Source: Lutimaribacter_A marinistellae (GTDB lineage: Bacteria > Pseudomonadota > Alphaproteobacteria > Rhodobacterales > Rhodobacteraceae). From it: 57,865 nt of DNA. Location of the stretch: assembly GCF_042648365.1 (NCBI RefSeq), contig NZ_JBHRXI010000044.1:1-57865 (forward strand). Reading direction: 5' to 3'. Both the position numbers and the translations under genes were made by a program. The notes beneath the pieces are model-generated. The model worked only from the letters and a program-made list of their open reading frames with translations. It did not search any database and was not told the DNA's origin. Position 1 is the first letter of the stretch. Each line of letters begins with the position of its first letter. Positions 17,537 through 25,750 of the stretch are shown here, piece by piece.

Positions 17537-18489
17537 TACCTTTATCTCTTGTCAAAACCACGGCCCTGACCTTGATGGACAAGGCCGCAATCGAGATACC
17601 GGAGGACTATCTCGACGGCTTGAAACAAGCTGCCGAGACGGAAGATGGTGATCTTTCCTCGTTTGTTCTCAAGGCTATGCTCGAAAATTACGAAGCGGCC
17701 AAAGAAGACAGGCGCGCCATGTGCGGCGACACGGGCGTTCCGCGCTGGTTCGTGAAACTGGGCAACGACGCAAAGGTCGAGGGCGGGATGTGTGCCCTCG
17801 AGACAGAGTTGCGCCGTGCGACGGCCGAAGCGACAGACAGTGTGCCCCTTCGACCCAACCGCGTTCATCCGCTGTGGCGAACCGACCACAACAACAATGT
17901 CGGTATCAATGCGCCCGAGATTGAGTATGCCTTTGAGCCAGAAGGCGACTGGATCGACTTGATTACCGTTCACAAGGGGGGGCTTTTCGGGACGGACTAC
18001 CGAATGCTCTTCCCGTCTGATGGCATACAGGGGATAAAGCGGTTCTACCTCGACAGTCTTATGGCCTTTGGAAAGCGCGGCCTTGCGTGTCAGCCGGCAA
18101 TCATCGGCATCGGGCTGGGTGGATCGAAAGATGTTTGCATGACACTCGGTAAGCGCGCCTCCACCCTGCGTGTTGTCGGTTCACGCAATTCCGACCCACG
18201 CATCGCCGAGATGGAGGACGAATTCAAGGAACTGGGAAATTCGATCGGTATGGGGGCCATGGGATTTGTCGGCAAAAACATGGTGATCGATTGCAATATC
18301 GAGGTGGGCTACTGTCATACCGGTGGAATGCCGATGTCCGTTCATGCCTTCTGCCTGTCGTCCCGTCGCGCGGTTGCTCGGCTTTTCCCGGATGGTCGCG
18401 TCGAATACCGGACCGACCCCGATTGGTTCACACCCTACCAGCGGCGCGAGACGGTTGACTGGACCCCCGCTAGGGAGGCCGCGGAATGA
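17533..18489 (+). CDS. Class I fumarase/tartrate dehydratase-like hydratase, alpha subunit
   Basis: A 318-residue [4Fe-4S] hydro-lyase subunit. MCGDTGVPRWFVKLG places cluster Cys64. Further candidate ligands are in GLACQPAIIGIGLGGSKD (about 178-196) and GYCHTGGMPMSVHAFC (about 259-274). The usual substrate loop KGGSGSEN of fumarases and tartrate dehydratases is changed to HKGGLFGTDYRMLFPSDG (about 152-169), suggesting another substrate. Known class I relatives hydrate fumarate, mesaconate or dehydrate tartrate. The start overlaps the flavoprotein stop by 4 nt and the end overlaps the beta subunit by 4 nt. Confidence 0.85.
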   Translation: MIPLSLVKTTALTLMDKAAIEIPEDYLDGLKQAAETEDGDLSSFVLKAMLENYEAAKEDRRAMCGDTGVPRWFVKLGNDAKVEGGMCALETELRRATAEATDSVPLRPNRVHPLWRTDHNNNVGINAPEIEYAFEPEGDWIDLITVHKGGLFGTDYRMLFPSDGIQGIKRFYLDSLMAFGKRGLACQPAIIGIGLGGSKDVCMTLGKRASTLRVVGSRNSDPRIAEMEDEFKELGNSIGMGAMGFVGKNMVIDCNIEVGYCHTGGMPMSVHAFCLSSRRAVARLFPDGRVEYRTDPDWFTPYQRRETVDWTPAREAAE

Positions 18490-19151
18490 AACCCAGAGAG
18501 GTCCGCCTTTCCACAACCCCGTCCGCCGAGGATATCGCCAAGCTGCGTCTTGGAGATATCGTGTATCTCGATGGTCTGATGTACACCGCCCGCGAAGGTG
18601 TCTACATGCGCGCGCTCGAAGAGCGGGCCAACATTCCCATGGAATTGCCCCGCGATAGTGCGGCCAACTTCCACTGTTCGCCCGCCGCGACGATCCGCTC
18701 GGATGGGTCTTTCGATATGGGAGCCGTGACGGCGACCGCCTCGTTTCGGTTTGCCAAATGGCTGCCCGAGTGGATCGAGAAAACCGGCGCGAAGCTCATT
18801 ATCGGAAAAGGTGGCATGAGCTCGAAAGACTACCGGGAGTACTTCGTTCCAAACGGGGCAATCTATCTCTCGACGGTTGGCTACGGCACTGGTGCGCTGC
18901 TAGGGCGGGGTGTCGAAAACGTCGAGGCCGTGCACTGGAACCAGGAACTTGGTCTTGCTCAGGCCATGTGGGTGATCCGGTGCAACAGGATGGGACCTTT
19001 CATCGTGGCCTCGAACCTTGAAGGAGAGTGCCTGTTCGAGCGTGAGAACGCAAAGATCGCCGGCAATATCGAACGGCTATACGAGGGAACGAAACCTGCG
19101 GTTCTGCGCCGATATGGCGAGACCGACGACCGCAGCGACGAGGTTATCTGA
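18486..19151 (+). CDS. Class I fumarase/tartrate dehydratase-like hydratase, beta subunit
   Basis: A 221-residue partner subunit with the swivelling C-terminal fumarase fold. LRLGDIVYLDGLMYTARE (about 21-38) is the family's first conserved block, but the following ARDAAH is ARE-GVY here. The phosphate-like loop GPTTA found in TtdB and FumA is GAVTATASFR (about 79-88). GKGGMSSKDY (near 109) and VEAVHWNQELGLAQAMWVIR are retained. The altered motifs match those in the alpha subunit, so the pair has probably diverged together to a new substrate. It overlaps the next gene by one base (TGATG). Confidence 0.82.
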   Translation: MKPREVRLSTTPSAEDIAKLRLGDIVYLDGLMYTAREGVYMRALEERANIPMELPRDSAANFHCSPAATIRSDGSFDMGAVTATASFRFAKWLPEWIEKTGAKLIIGKGGMSSKDYREYFVPNGAIYLSTVGYGTGALLGRGVENVEAVHWNQELGLAQAMWVIRCNRMGPFIVASNLEGECLFERENAKIAGNIERLYEGTKPAVLRRYGETDDRSDEVI

Positions 19152-20260
19152 TGTCGACAACCAGAGAGATATTCGAGCAGCACCCGGGCAAACCCTCTAC
19201 CGTGGACGGGCTTTACTCCGAGCACGAGGTACGGCTGGCAAACCGAAATGCGGGCGCGATTCTCGAGCTTTTGCGTCACGACGTGACGCCCACAGGTGCA
19301 CATTACTTGCTGACCCATTTCGACGTGCCAATGCTCGACCCTGCACGACACAAGGTCAGTTTTGGCGAGGGGTTTGAACGCTCCTTCGATCTCGGGCTTG
19401 AAGAGCTTCGCCAACTGCCGCAGGTCACCGTTCCGGTTACCTTGGAATGTGCCGGAAACGGGCGTGCAGGGGTTTCGCCCCGCAATCATTCCATGCCGTG
19501 GACCGAAGGTGGGGTCGGCACGTCCGAGTGGACGGGTACGCCGCTCGCGCCACTTATCGACAGGGCCCGGCCTGCTGATGGAACGGTCGACATTGTGTTC
19601 ACAGGAGCTGATGAAGGTTTCGACAGCGGCACGCGCCATTTCTATGGGCGCAGCTTGTCGCGTGACCGGATAGCGGAATTGGGTGTGTTGCTCGTGCACG
19701 AAATGAATGGAGCGCCGCTGTTGCCACAGCACGGCGCCCCAATGCGCCTGATCGTGCCGGGGTGGTACGGCATGGCATCGGTGAAATGGATTTCCACGAT
19801 AGAGGCTATTCCAACCGCCTATCAAGGACTCCAGCAAGCCAAGAACTATCGCTATCGCAATCATCCGGACGATCCAGGCGAACCTGTCGAAGAAATCCGA
19901 GTGAAATCATTGATGGTTCCGCCAGGCATACCGGATTGGACCACGCGGTCCCGCTACGTCGAACACGGCAGATACGAAATTGTCGGTCGGGCCTGGGCTG
20001 GGCGAAGGCCGGTGGCGAAGGTCGAGTTCGGGATCGGGGAGGAGTGGATCGAAGCGATGCTGTCCCCGGCCACAGTCCCGTCCGCCTGGGCTAAATGGTC
20101 GGTCACGTGGGACGCGAAGCCAGGCGAGCACATCCTGCGGTGCCGAGCCACTGACACCGATGGCAATACACAGCCCGTGGATCCACGTTGGGACGCCGCT
20201 GGTTTCGGAAACAACGCGGTTCAGCAGGTCCGGGTATTTGTCAGTGCAGGTACATCGTGA
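19151..20260 (+). CDS. Sulfite-oxidase-family molybdenum enzyme
   Basis: A 369-residue protein with the molybdopterin-binding domain (about 45-235) followed by the Mo-cofactor dimerisation domain (about 250-365), as in sulfite oxidase and SorA. The Mo-ligating cysteine is Cys100 in VTLECAGNGR; RLIVPGWYGMASVKWI near 198 is the conserved cofactor or substrate block. There is no haem domain. I see no signal peptide and no twin-arginine leader, so it appears cytoplasmic. The family oxidises sulfite to sulfate, although some members act on other oxyanions. It overlaps the hydratase gene by 1 nt and the ThDP gene by 4 nt. This placement is the main hint that the pathway handles a sulfur compound. 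Confidence 0.83.
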   Translation: MSTTREIFEQHPGKPSTVDGLYSEHEVRLANRNAGAILELLRHDVTPTGAHYLLTHFDVPMLDPARHKVSFGEGFERSFDLGLEELRQLPQVTVPVTLECAGNGRAGVSPRNHSMPWTEGGVGTSEWTGTPLAPLIDRARPADGTVDIVFTGADEGFDSGTRHFYGRSLSRDRIAELGVLLVHEMNGAPLLPQHGAPMRLIVPGWYGMASVKWISTIEAIPTAYQGLQQAKNYRYRNHPDDPGEPVEEIRVKSLMVPPGIPDWTTRSRYVEHGRYEIVGRAWAGRRPVAKVEFGIGEEWIEAMLSPATVPSAWAKWSVTWDAKPGEHILRCRATDTDGNTQPVDPRWDAAGFGNNAVQQVRVFVSAGTS

Positions 20261-21825
20261 GGGGCGCTGACGTTCTCGTGAGAACGCTGGAGCAAGCGGG
20301 TACGGAGATCATCTTCGCTCTCAGTGGAAATCAGATCATGCCAGTTTTCGACGCATGTCTCGATTCATCTGTGCGGATTGTTCACACGCGCCATGAGGCC
20401 GCAACAGGGTTCATGGCCGAGGGGTATGCCCAAAGCCGCGGAACCTTGGGGGTCGCCCTTGTCACCGCAGGGGCAGGGCTTGGCAACGCCATATCGCCGC
20501 TCATGACTGCTCGGGCCTCGCAGACACCGCTCTTGTTGTTGTCGGGAGACAGCCCGGTTCGCTTGGACGGCCAGGGAGCTTTTCAGGAGATGGACCAGGT
20601 GGGTTTGACCGCCTCGGTTACAAAGCTGTCGCGCAGGGTGACCGATCCAAACATGATCGAAGCTGAGTTGCAGACCGCAATCGAGGTCGCCACCTCCGGG
20701 CAGCCCGGTCCCGTTCATCTGTCATTGCCAGCGGATGTTCTGGAAGCTTCTAGCGCTGCACCCCTTGCATCGGACAGCGCCATTTCGAAGGCTATGCCGG
20801 ACCTTGCCGAGATATCGGCCAATTTGAGCAAAGCGGAAAAGCCGCTTGTCCTGCTGGGTCCCGAGCTTACCCCATCCCGCGTCGCCTTGGACTTCGCAAG
20901 GCTGGGTGTTCCGGCAATTCCTATGGAGAGCCCAAGAGGCGCGAATGACCCGAGCTTGGGGCGGGTTGGCGCTGCATGGGCGGAGGCGGACTTCGTGCTC
21001 GCGCTGGGCAAACCGGTGGATTTCTCGCTGCGCCACGGCAGGGCGGAAACCTGGAAAAACGCGCGGTGGATCACGGTCCACGGGGATCCACTCGAAGTTG
21101 CGCGGGCAGAACGTTGCCTGAGTGACCGGCTGATCGTGGCGGTCGAGGGCCCTCCTCGCCGTGTCGCCGAGGCCCTTGTCAGATCTGTCGACGCTCGGTC
21201 GTTGCCGCATGACTGGGCAGATCGCGTCGCGGGTCTTTGTGATATCAAACCCTCGGCGCCGCTGATGACCGATGGTCGTCTCACCTCCGCTGGCCTGTGC
21301 GAAGCTGTTTCCCGATTTGTCAGTTCCGCAAGGGACCCGATTTTCATAAGTGACGGTGGAGAAATCGGGCAATGGGCTCAGGCGCTGGTCCGGTCGTCGC
21401 GTCGGGTCGTCAATGGCGTTTCAGGCGCTATCGGCGGGGGTGTATGCTACGCGATAGGTGCAAAAGCGGCCTCGCCTGCTTCGGATGTGATTGCAGTCAT
21501 GGGAGACGGAACAGCCGGGTTCCACCTGATGGAGTTCGAGACTGCGGTTCGAGAGGACATTCCCTTTGTTGCCGTGATCGGGAACGATAGGCGATGGAAC
21601 GCCGAGCATGAGCTTCAACGCCGGAGTTTCGGCGCTGACAGGACGCATGGGTGCATGCTGTCGGGTGCGCGATATGACCAGGCCGTCGCGTCGTTAGGCG
21701 GCTACGGTGCGCACGTTACACGCACTGACGAACTGTCCGATGCTTTACAGGACGCCTTGACATCAGGGCGACCAGCTTGTGTGAACGTTGAAATTCAGGG
21801 GCTGCCAGCCCCGGTAATGGACTAG
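20257..21825 (+). CDS. Thiamine-diphosphate-dependent enzyme, acetolactate-synthase-like
   Basis: A 522-residue ThDP enzyme with three domains. The catalytic Glu47 is in RHEAATGFMAEGYAQ, the central domain spans about 180-310, and the C-terminal cofactor motif is MGDGTAGFHLMEF...GND (near 415-445). I choose GTG 20257, which overlaps the preceding stop (GTGA). The family cleaves or forms C-C bonds next to a carbonyl. Relatives include acetolactate synthase, oxalyl-CoA decarboxylase, sulfopyruvate decarboxylase and sulfoacetaldehyde acetyltransferase. It is shorter than typical Xsc and lacks an obvious match to it, so the reaction is open. Its stop codon overlaps that of the convergent GST gene. 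Confidence 0.85.
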   Translation: MRGADVLVRTLEQAGTEIIFALSGNQIMPVFDACLDSSVRIVHTRHEAATGFMAEGYAQSRGTLGVALVTAGAGLGNAISPLMTARASQTPLLLLSGDSPVRLDGQGAFQEMDQVGLTASVTKLSRRVTDPNMIEAELQTAIEVATSGQPGPVHLSLPADVLEASSAAPLASDSAISKAMPDLAEISANLSKAEKPLVLLGPELTPSRVALDFARLGVPAIPMESPRGANDPSLGRVGAAWAEADFVLALGKPVDFSLRHGRAETWKNARWITVHGDPLEVARAERCLSDRLIVAVEGPPRRVAEALVRSVDARSLPHDWADRVAGLCDIKPSAPLMTDGRLTSAGLCEAVSRFVSSARDPIFISDGGEIGQWAQALVRSSRRVVNGVSGAIGGGVCYAIGAKAASPASDVIAVMGDGTAGFHLMEFETAVREDIPFVAVIGNDRRWNAEHELQRRSFGADRTHGCMLSGARYDQAVASLGGYGAHVTRTDELSDALQDALTSGRPACVNVEIQGLPAPVMD

Positions 21826-22439
21826 ATGCCGTGCTGTGATAGCGCGGCCATGGTTCCGTCCCGCGCAAGCATCGACTTACGATGTGCGTTGAGCTTCGGA
21901 AATTCGGCGATATCCAAATCCGCTTGCTTCATCCAGCGATGTAACAGGAAGAGATATGGGTCGGATATCGAATAGGTGTCGCCGAGGGCCCATCGACCGG
22001 TCAGATACTGCGTCTCGACGAGCGTTGCGCACTCGCGCAGGTTATCGGCAACCTTTGCCTTCATGCCTTCGATGACCGCGGGGTCGTCCGACCAGCGTTG
22101 CCCACGACCCTTGTGGGCGAATGCGACATGCGCTGTCGAACAGATATAGGCGTTTAGTTCCTGAATTCGGGCGCGGCTGTAAAGGTCAGTTGGTAGCAGC
22201 TCGGCCTCTGGAAAAGCTTCCCCGATGTACCAGAGAATGGCCGGGTTTTCGGTAATGATACCATCAGGCGTCAACAGGGCAGGGACGCGCCCCTTTGGGT
22301 TCACGGCAAGGAATTCCGTCGTAAGGTGAGCGCCTTGCGGGATGGACCGCTCATCTGCTTTGTAATCGGCACCGATCTCTTCCAACAGGATATGCGGGGC
22401 CAGCGCGGAGGAGCCTTTGGAAAAATAGAGCGTGAACAT
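21822..22439 (-). CDS. Glutathione S-transferase family protein
   Basis: A 205-residue cytosolic GST. The N-terminal thioredoxin-like domain has LYFSKGSSALAPHILLEE (about 4-21), with the catalytic Ser/Cys region, then NPKGRVPALLTPDG (cis-Pro, about 48-61) and ITENPAILWYIGE for glutathione binding. The C-terminal helical domain contains YSISDPYLFLLHRW (the N-capping box). It probably conjugates, reduces or isomerises a small molecule. It is the last gene of lysR-tauE-gst, 23 nt after tauE. A Shine-Dalgarno-like AAGGAAAGG precedes ATG 22439. Confidence 0.88.
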   Translation of the reverse strand: MFTLYFSKGSSALAPHILLEEIGADYKADERSIPQGAHLTTEFLAVNPKGRVPALLTPDGIITENPAILWYIGEAFPEAELLPTDLYSRARIQELNAYICSTAHVAFAHKGRGQRWSDDPAVIEGMKAKVADNLRECATLVETQYLTGRWALGDTYSISDPYLFLLHRWMKQADLDIAEFPKLNAHRKSMLARDGTMAALSQHGI

Positions 22440-22462
22440 TTAGGTTGCCTTTCCTTGCCGCG

Positions 22463-23212
22463 TCACAAAACACCGAATTCGCGGAACACAATTCCTAGCC
22501 CTAGGGCGAGACAAAGCAAGATCAGGGTCCGGCGGAATTGATCGTCACTTACCTTTCGAAAAACAAAGATGCCGATCTGAACCGCGACGAGCGCCGAGGG
22601 AAAGGCGACCGCGAATGCGAGCCAGGTCTGCTGTGTGAATGCGCCGTTCCATGCCAGCATCAGGACCGTCGTGCACAGGATTGAGACGTTGTAGGGCTGC
22701 AGTACCGCGCGTGTCTCTGCCTTGGGCCATGGGCGCATCGACAGCCAGATTGCGGGCAGCGCACCGGAGAGCGACGCGAGCCCGCCAAGAATTCCGCCGA
22801 TCAGGCCCACGGTGGCGTCGGTTCTTGGGGTGCGTTTTTCAAAGCGGGGTAACGCCCTGCGGAACCCGAAATATCCGCCATAGAAGATGAGAAAGCCCGC
22901 AACGATCAACCGCAATGCCGTCGCGTCCACGAATGACAGCAGCGAGACCCCAACCGGAACGCCGATGAGGCCGGGCAGGATAAAACGCATCAAGCGCGCC
23001 TTGTTCTCTGTAAGTTCCCTACGAACCACGTAAAGGCCCTGCAGCCCCGTTAGCGTCGACATGAGCGCCACGATGGCTACGGCAGACTTCGGCTCGAGTA
23101 CGGAAAGGAAGAACCCGAGCGCGAAAAGCGCGGTTCCAGTCCCTGCAAAACCATTGATAAAACCGCCGGCGATACCGCCGAGTACAAGGTAGAGTGCTGT
23201 TTCTAATGTCAT
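22463..23212 (-). CDS. TauE/SafE-family anion exporter
   Basis: A 249-residue membrane protein with about eight hydrophobic helices in two repeated halves. Each half carries the family signature: GGIAGGFINGFAGTGTALFA (about 12-31) and GLIGGILGGLASLSGALPAI (about 134-153). Family members have been linked to export of sulfite, sulfoacetate or other C2 and sulfur anions. The start overlaps the lysR stop by 4 nt. Its position opposite an operon with a sulfite-oxidase-like gene makes sulfite or an organosulfonate a reasonable guess, but the family is broad. Confidence 0.85.
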   Translation of the reverse strand: MTLETALYLVLGGIAGGFINGFAGTGTALFALGFFLSVLEPKSAVAIVALMSTLTGLQGLYVVRRELTENKARLMRFILPGLIGVPVGVSLLSFVDATALRLIVAGFLIFYGGYFGFRRALPRFEKRTPRTDATVGLIGGILGGLASLSGALPAIWLSMRPWPKAETRAVLQPYNVSILCTTVLMLAWNGAFTQQTWLAFAVAFPSALVAVQIGIFVFRKVSDDQFRRTLILLCLALGLGIVFREFGVL

Positions 23213-24096
23213 GCGAGGCTATTTCCGGGGGTGCAAGCGCTTCGCATGGCGGCCTCTACTTCGGCGATAATACGTCCTTTGGGCGTGTCGGCCTTGAAGG
23301 CAAGCCCCAGGGTGCGATCAGGCGCCGAAGGGCCGAGGTCTATCCATTTCAATGGCAAGGCATTGGCGGGTGCGACGCAGCATTGCGGCACGATCGATAC
23401 CCCGAGATCGGCGTAGACCATGCTTGAAATAGCGTCGAGATTGTCCAACTCCATCGTTTCGCTCACTCTGATCTTTTTGGTCTGAACCCAGCTTTCAATT
23501 TGTGTTCCCACCACGGCTTCGCGGTTGAACCGAATAAAAGGTCGCGTGGACAGCAAGTCTATGGGATCATCGTTAGCGGTGTCCGACGACGCAATCAGCC
23601 TTAGCGGCTCCACGGCGATCTCGCGAAACTGGAATCCGTCTGGAAGAAGGACGGGTCGGGTGACGACCGCGGCATCAAGCTGGTGGCGTTCGATCGCCGC
23701 GATGAGCGGGGTTGTCAAACCGGGCCGGATGCTGAGCCTGAGCGCGGGGCAAGTGCGTTTCAGCATGGTCATGGCTTGGGGAATAAGGCCAGTTAGGGTC
23801 GTCGGCACGGCCCCCAAAGCGATTTCGCCAGCGAGGCTCGTCTCGTCGAGTATGGAAGGCACCAGATTATCGTAGCTTCGCAGAACCCCGCGCGCCTTTT
23901 CGACAAGTGCTCGCCCGGTCGCATTCAGCGTCGGCGTGCGGGTGGTGCGATCGAATAATTTGAGGTCGAGTTCTGTCTCGAGCGCCCGCATTTGCTGACT
24001 GACAGCAGCATGGGTCAAGTGAACTGCGTCCGCCGCTTCACTGAAGGTTCGATGCTCGGCTACGGCGACGAGCGTTCGGAGATGCTTGATCGACAT
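23209..24096 (-). CDS. LysR-family transcriptional regulator
   Basis: A 295-residue LysR regulator. The N-terminal helix-turn-helix reads HLRTLVAVAEHRTFSEAADA through QMRALETELDLKLFDRTTR (about 4-53). The rest is the periplasmic-binding-like effector domain, including a second-lobe segment with VYADLGVSIVPQC. It is divergent from tctC across 114 bp and co-oriented and overlapping with tauE, so it most likely controls both units in response to the imported acid. Confidence 0.92.
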   Translation of the reverse strand: MSIKHLRTLVAVAEHRTFSEAADAVHLTHAAVSQQMRALETELDLKLFDRTTRTPTLNATGRALVEKARGVLRSYDNLVPSILDETSLAGEIALGAVPTTLTGLIPQAMTMLKRTCPALRLSIRPGLTTPLIAAIERHQLDAAVVTRPVLLPDGFQFREIAVEPLRLIASSDTANDDPIDLLSTRPFIRFNREAVVGTQIESWVQTKKIRVSETMELDNLDAISSMVYADLGVSIVPQCCVAPANALPLKWIDLGPSAPDRTLGLAFKADTPKGRIIAEVEAAMRSACTPGNSLA

Positions 24097-24210
24097 CCGA
24101 AGGATAGCTTTCTTTCAGGAAGTGTAAGACCTTATTACTTTCTTTAAAATATTCTTACGGTTATGTTTCCACAACACCGAAAAACTCGGGACACTACTTG
24201 GGAGGAACAA
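24097..24210. promoter_or_regulatory. lysR/tctC divergent promoter with inverted repeat
   Basis: 114 bases, AT-rich in the middle. An inverted repeat GTAAGA (24124-24129) and TCTTAC (24153-24158) brackets the AT-rich core, a layout that fits a LysR-type site overlapping divergent promoters. GGAGGAACAA immediately before 24211 is the tctC ribosome-binding site. Confidence 0.4.
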
Positions 24211-25188
24211 ATGACAGTCAAACAAATCGCCGCGGCGGTGGCCATCGCGACCGGGCTCAGCGCTACGGCCGCTTTTGCAGAGTATCCGGAGCGGCCAATC
24301 AACATGGTCATCCCATACGGCGCGGGTGGGGCAACCGATATTTCCGCGCGAACGATTGCTGAGCCCCTGGGCGAGGCAGTAGGAAAGCCGCTTGTCATGG
24401 CGAACGTCACCGGTGCCGGTGGCGCGACCGGGTCGGTCGCCGTCCAGAACGCAAATGCCGATGGTTACACCATGCTGTTTGCGCGCGTTGGGTCGCACTC
24501 GGTGAACCCTGCCATGAAGGCGACGCTGCCCTATACGCTCGATGACTTCCGTTTCGTGACCGTTTACGAGATCAACCCGGTTGCCTGCGCAGTGACCCCG
24601 TCCTCTGGCATCGAGAGCATGGATGACCTCATCGCTCGGGTCGGCGAGGGTGGCGTGACCTATTCGTCATCGGGCGTCGGGTCCTTGCTGCATCTTGCTG
24701 CTGTAATGGTACTTGACGAATTTGGTGTTGAGAACCCGCTCGAACAGGCCACCCACATCCCGCAGCAGGGCGGTGGTGCGGCGGCAACTGCCGTCTTGAA
24801 CGGAACGGCCACCTTTCTTTGTACCAACTCCTCGGCGCTTGCGAGTTTTGTGGCCAACGGTCAGCTCAAACCGCTCATGGTGACGACGGCAGAGCCTGTC
24901 ACCGGGTTTGACGCACCCACGGCAAACGATCTGGGCAAACCCGAGCTCAACCAGCTGGTCGGTTGGACCGGCATTGCTGGGCCGGCTGGACTGCCCGATG
25001 ATGTGTCCGAAAAGTGGGGCGCCTGGATGGCCCAAGCGACACAAGACGCGAAATTCCTCGAACAGATGCAGGCTCGCGGCTCGGTCATCGAACTGATGGA
25101 TCCCGCCGAGGCCAATGCCTTCATCGAGGCGCAGTACACGAAGTTTCGCGCGCTCGTAGACAAGCTGGGTATGCGCATCGAGGGATAA
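24211..25188 (+). CDS. tctC: Tripartite tricarboxylate transporter binding protein (TctC family)
   Basis: A 325-residue Bug-type periplasmic receptor. ATG 24211 sits behind GGAGGAACAA and begins a signal peptide (about 22 residues, cleaved near AFA-EYPERPI). The mature start YPERPINMVIPYGAGGATDI is the canonical TctC opening, where a loop and water network grip a carboxylate, and VTGAGGATGSVAV is also typical. It delivers di- or tricarboxylates or other acids to TctAB. It is separated from tctB by a stem-loop. The ligand is unknown. Confidence 0.92.
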   Translation: MTVKQIAAAVAIATGLSATAAFAEYPERPINMVIPYGAGGATDISARTIAEPLGEAVGKPLVMANVTGAGGATGSVAVQNANADGYTMLFARVGSHSVNPAMKATLPYTLDDFRFVTVYEINPVACAVTPSSGIESMDDLIARVGEGGVTYSSSGVGSLLHLAAVMVLDEFGVENPLEQATHIPQQGGGAAATAVLNGTATFLCTNSSALASFVANGQLKPLMVTTAEPVTGFDAPTANDLGKPELNQLVGWTGIAGPAGLPDDVSEKWGAWMAQATQDAKFLEQMQARGSVIELMDPAEANAFIEAQYTKFRALVDKLGMRIEG

Positions 25189-25216
25189 AACGCGGAAAGG
25201 CGGATCAAGTTTTTGA

Positions 25217-25249
25217 CGGGCCGTTCCAAATGCGACGGCCCGCCTTTTT
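25217..25249 (+). terminator. Stem-loop with T-run between tctC and tctB
   Basis: A perfect 8-bp stem (CGGGCCGT, 25217-25224, with ACGGCCCG, 25235-25242) and 10-nt loop is followed by CC and five Ts. It has the form of an intrinsic terminator but lies 29 nt after tctC and before tctB in the same direction, so partial termination or RNA stabilisation of the receptor message is likely. Confidence 0.6.
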
Positions 25250-25270
25250 CTTCGGGGGGAAGACGAAACC

Positions 25271-25750
25271 GTGTCATTGAACGATCTGAACACACGATTG
25301 GGCCTTGCCGCACTTGCGGGAGCGGCCTTTCTTGTTCTTGTCGCCATTCCTCAGTGGGTCTTCAGCCCATCCAATGTCGGCAACATCATTCTTTCTCCGA
25401 CATTCTGGCCCTACATTCTCGCCGCGTTTCTTGCACTCGTCGGGGTTGGCCTTTTACTAACGCCTGCAGGGCCGGTCAGCGACACGGAAGAAGATGATCC
25501 CAAAGGGTCGCCTTGGCTGCGTCTCGCCGGTCTGGGCGCGATCATGATCCTGACCATGTTCGCTCTGCCGCGTCTGGGAATGGTCTGGAGCTGCATGCTG
25601 GCCTTTGCCGCCACCGCCTTCATGTTCCGCACGAGATACCCGAAAGCCGCTCTTGTCTGCGCCATTTTGGTTCCGCTGGTTTTGTATGCTTTCTTTGCGC
25701 ATGTTGCCGGGGTGGCGATCCCGCAGGGACAGTTCGTGAGGTTGCCATGA
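25271..25750 (+). CDS. tctB: Tripartite tricarboxylate transporter small permease (TctB family)
   Basis: A 159-residue membrane protein with four hydrophobic segments (about 13-32, 39-60, 83-112, 120-150), the normal TctB plan. The start is GTG 25271 behind GGGGGGAAGACG. Its stop overlaps the tctA start (ATGA). Sequence conservation in TctB is always low, and the assignment rests on size, topology and position between tctC and tctA. Confidence 0.85.
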   Translation: MSLNDLNTRLGLAALAGAAFLVLVAIPQWVFSPSNVGNIILSPTFWPYILAAFLALVGVGLLLTPAGPVSDTEEDDPKGSPWLRLAGLGAIMILTMFALPRLGMVWSCMLAFAATAFMFRTRYPKAALVCAILVPLVLYAFFAHVAGVAIPQGQFVRLP

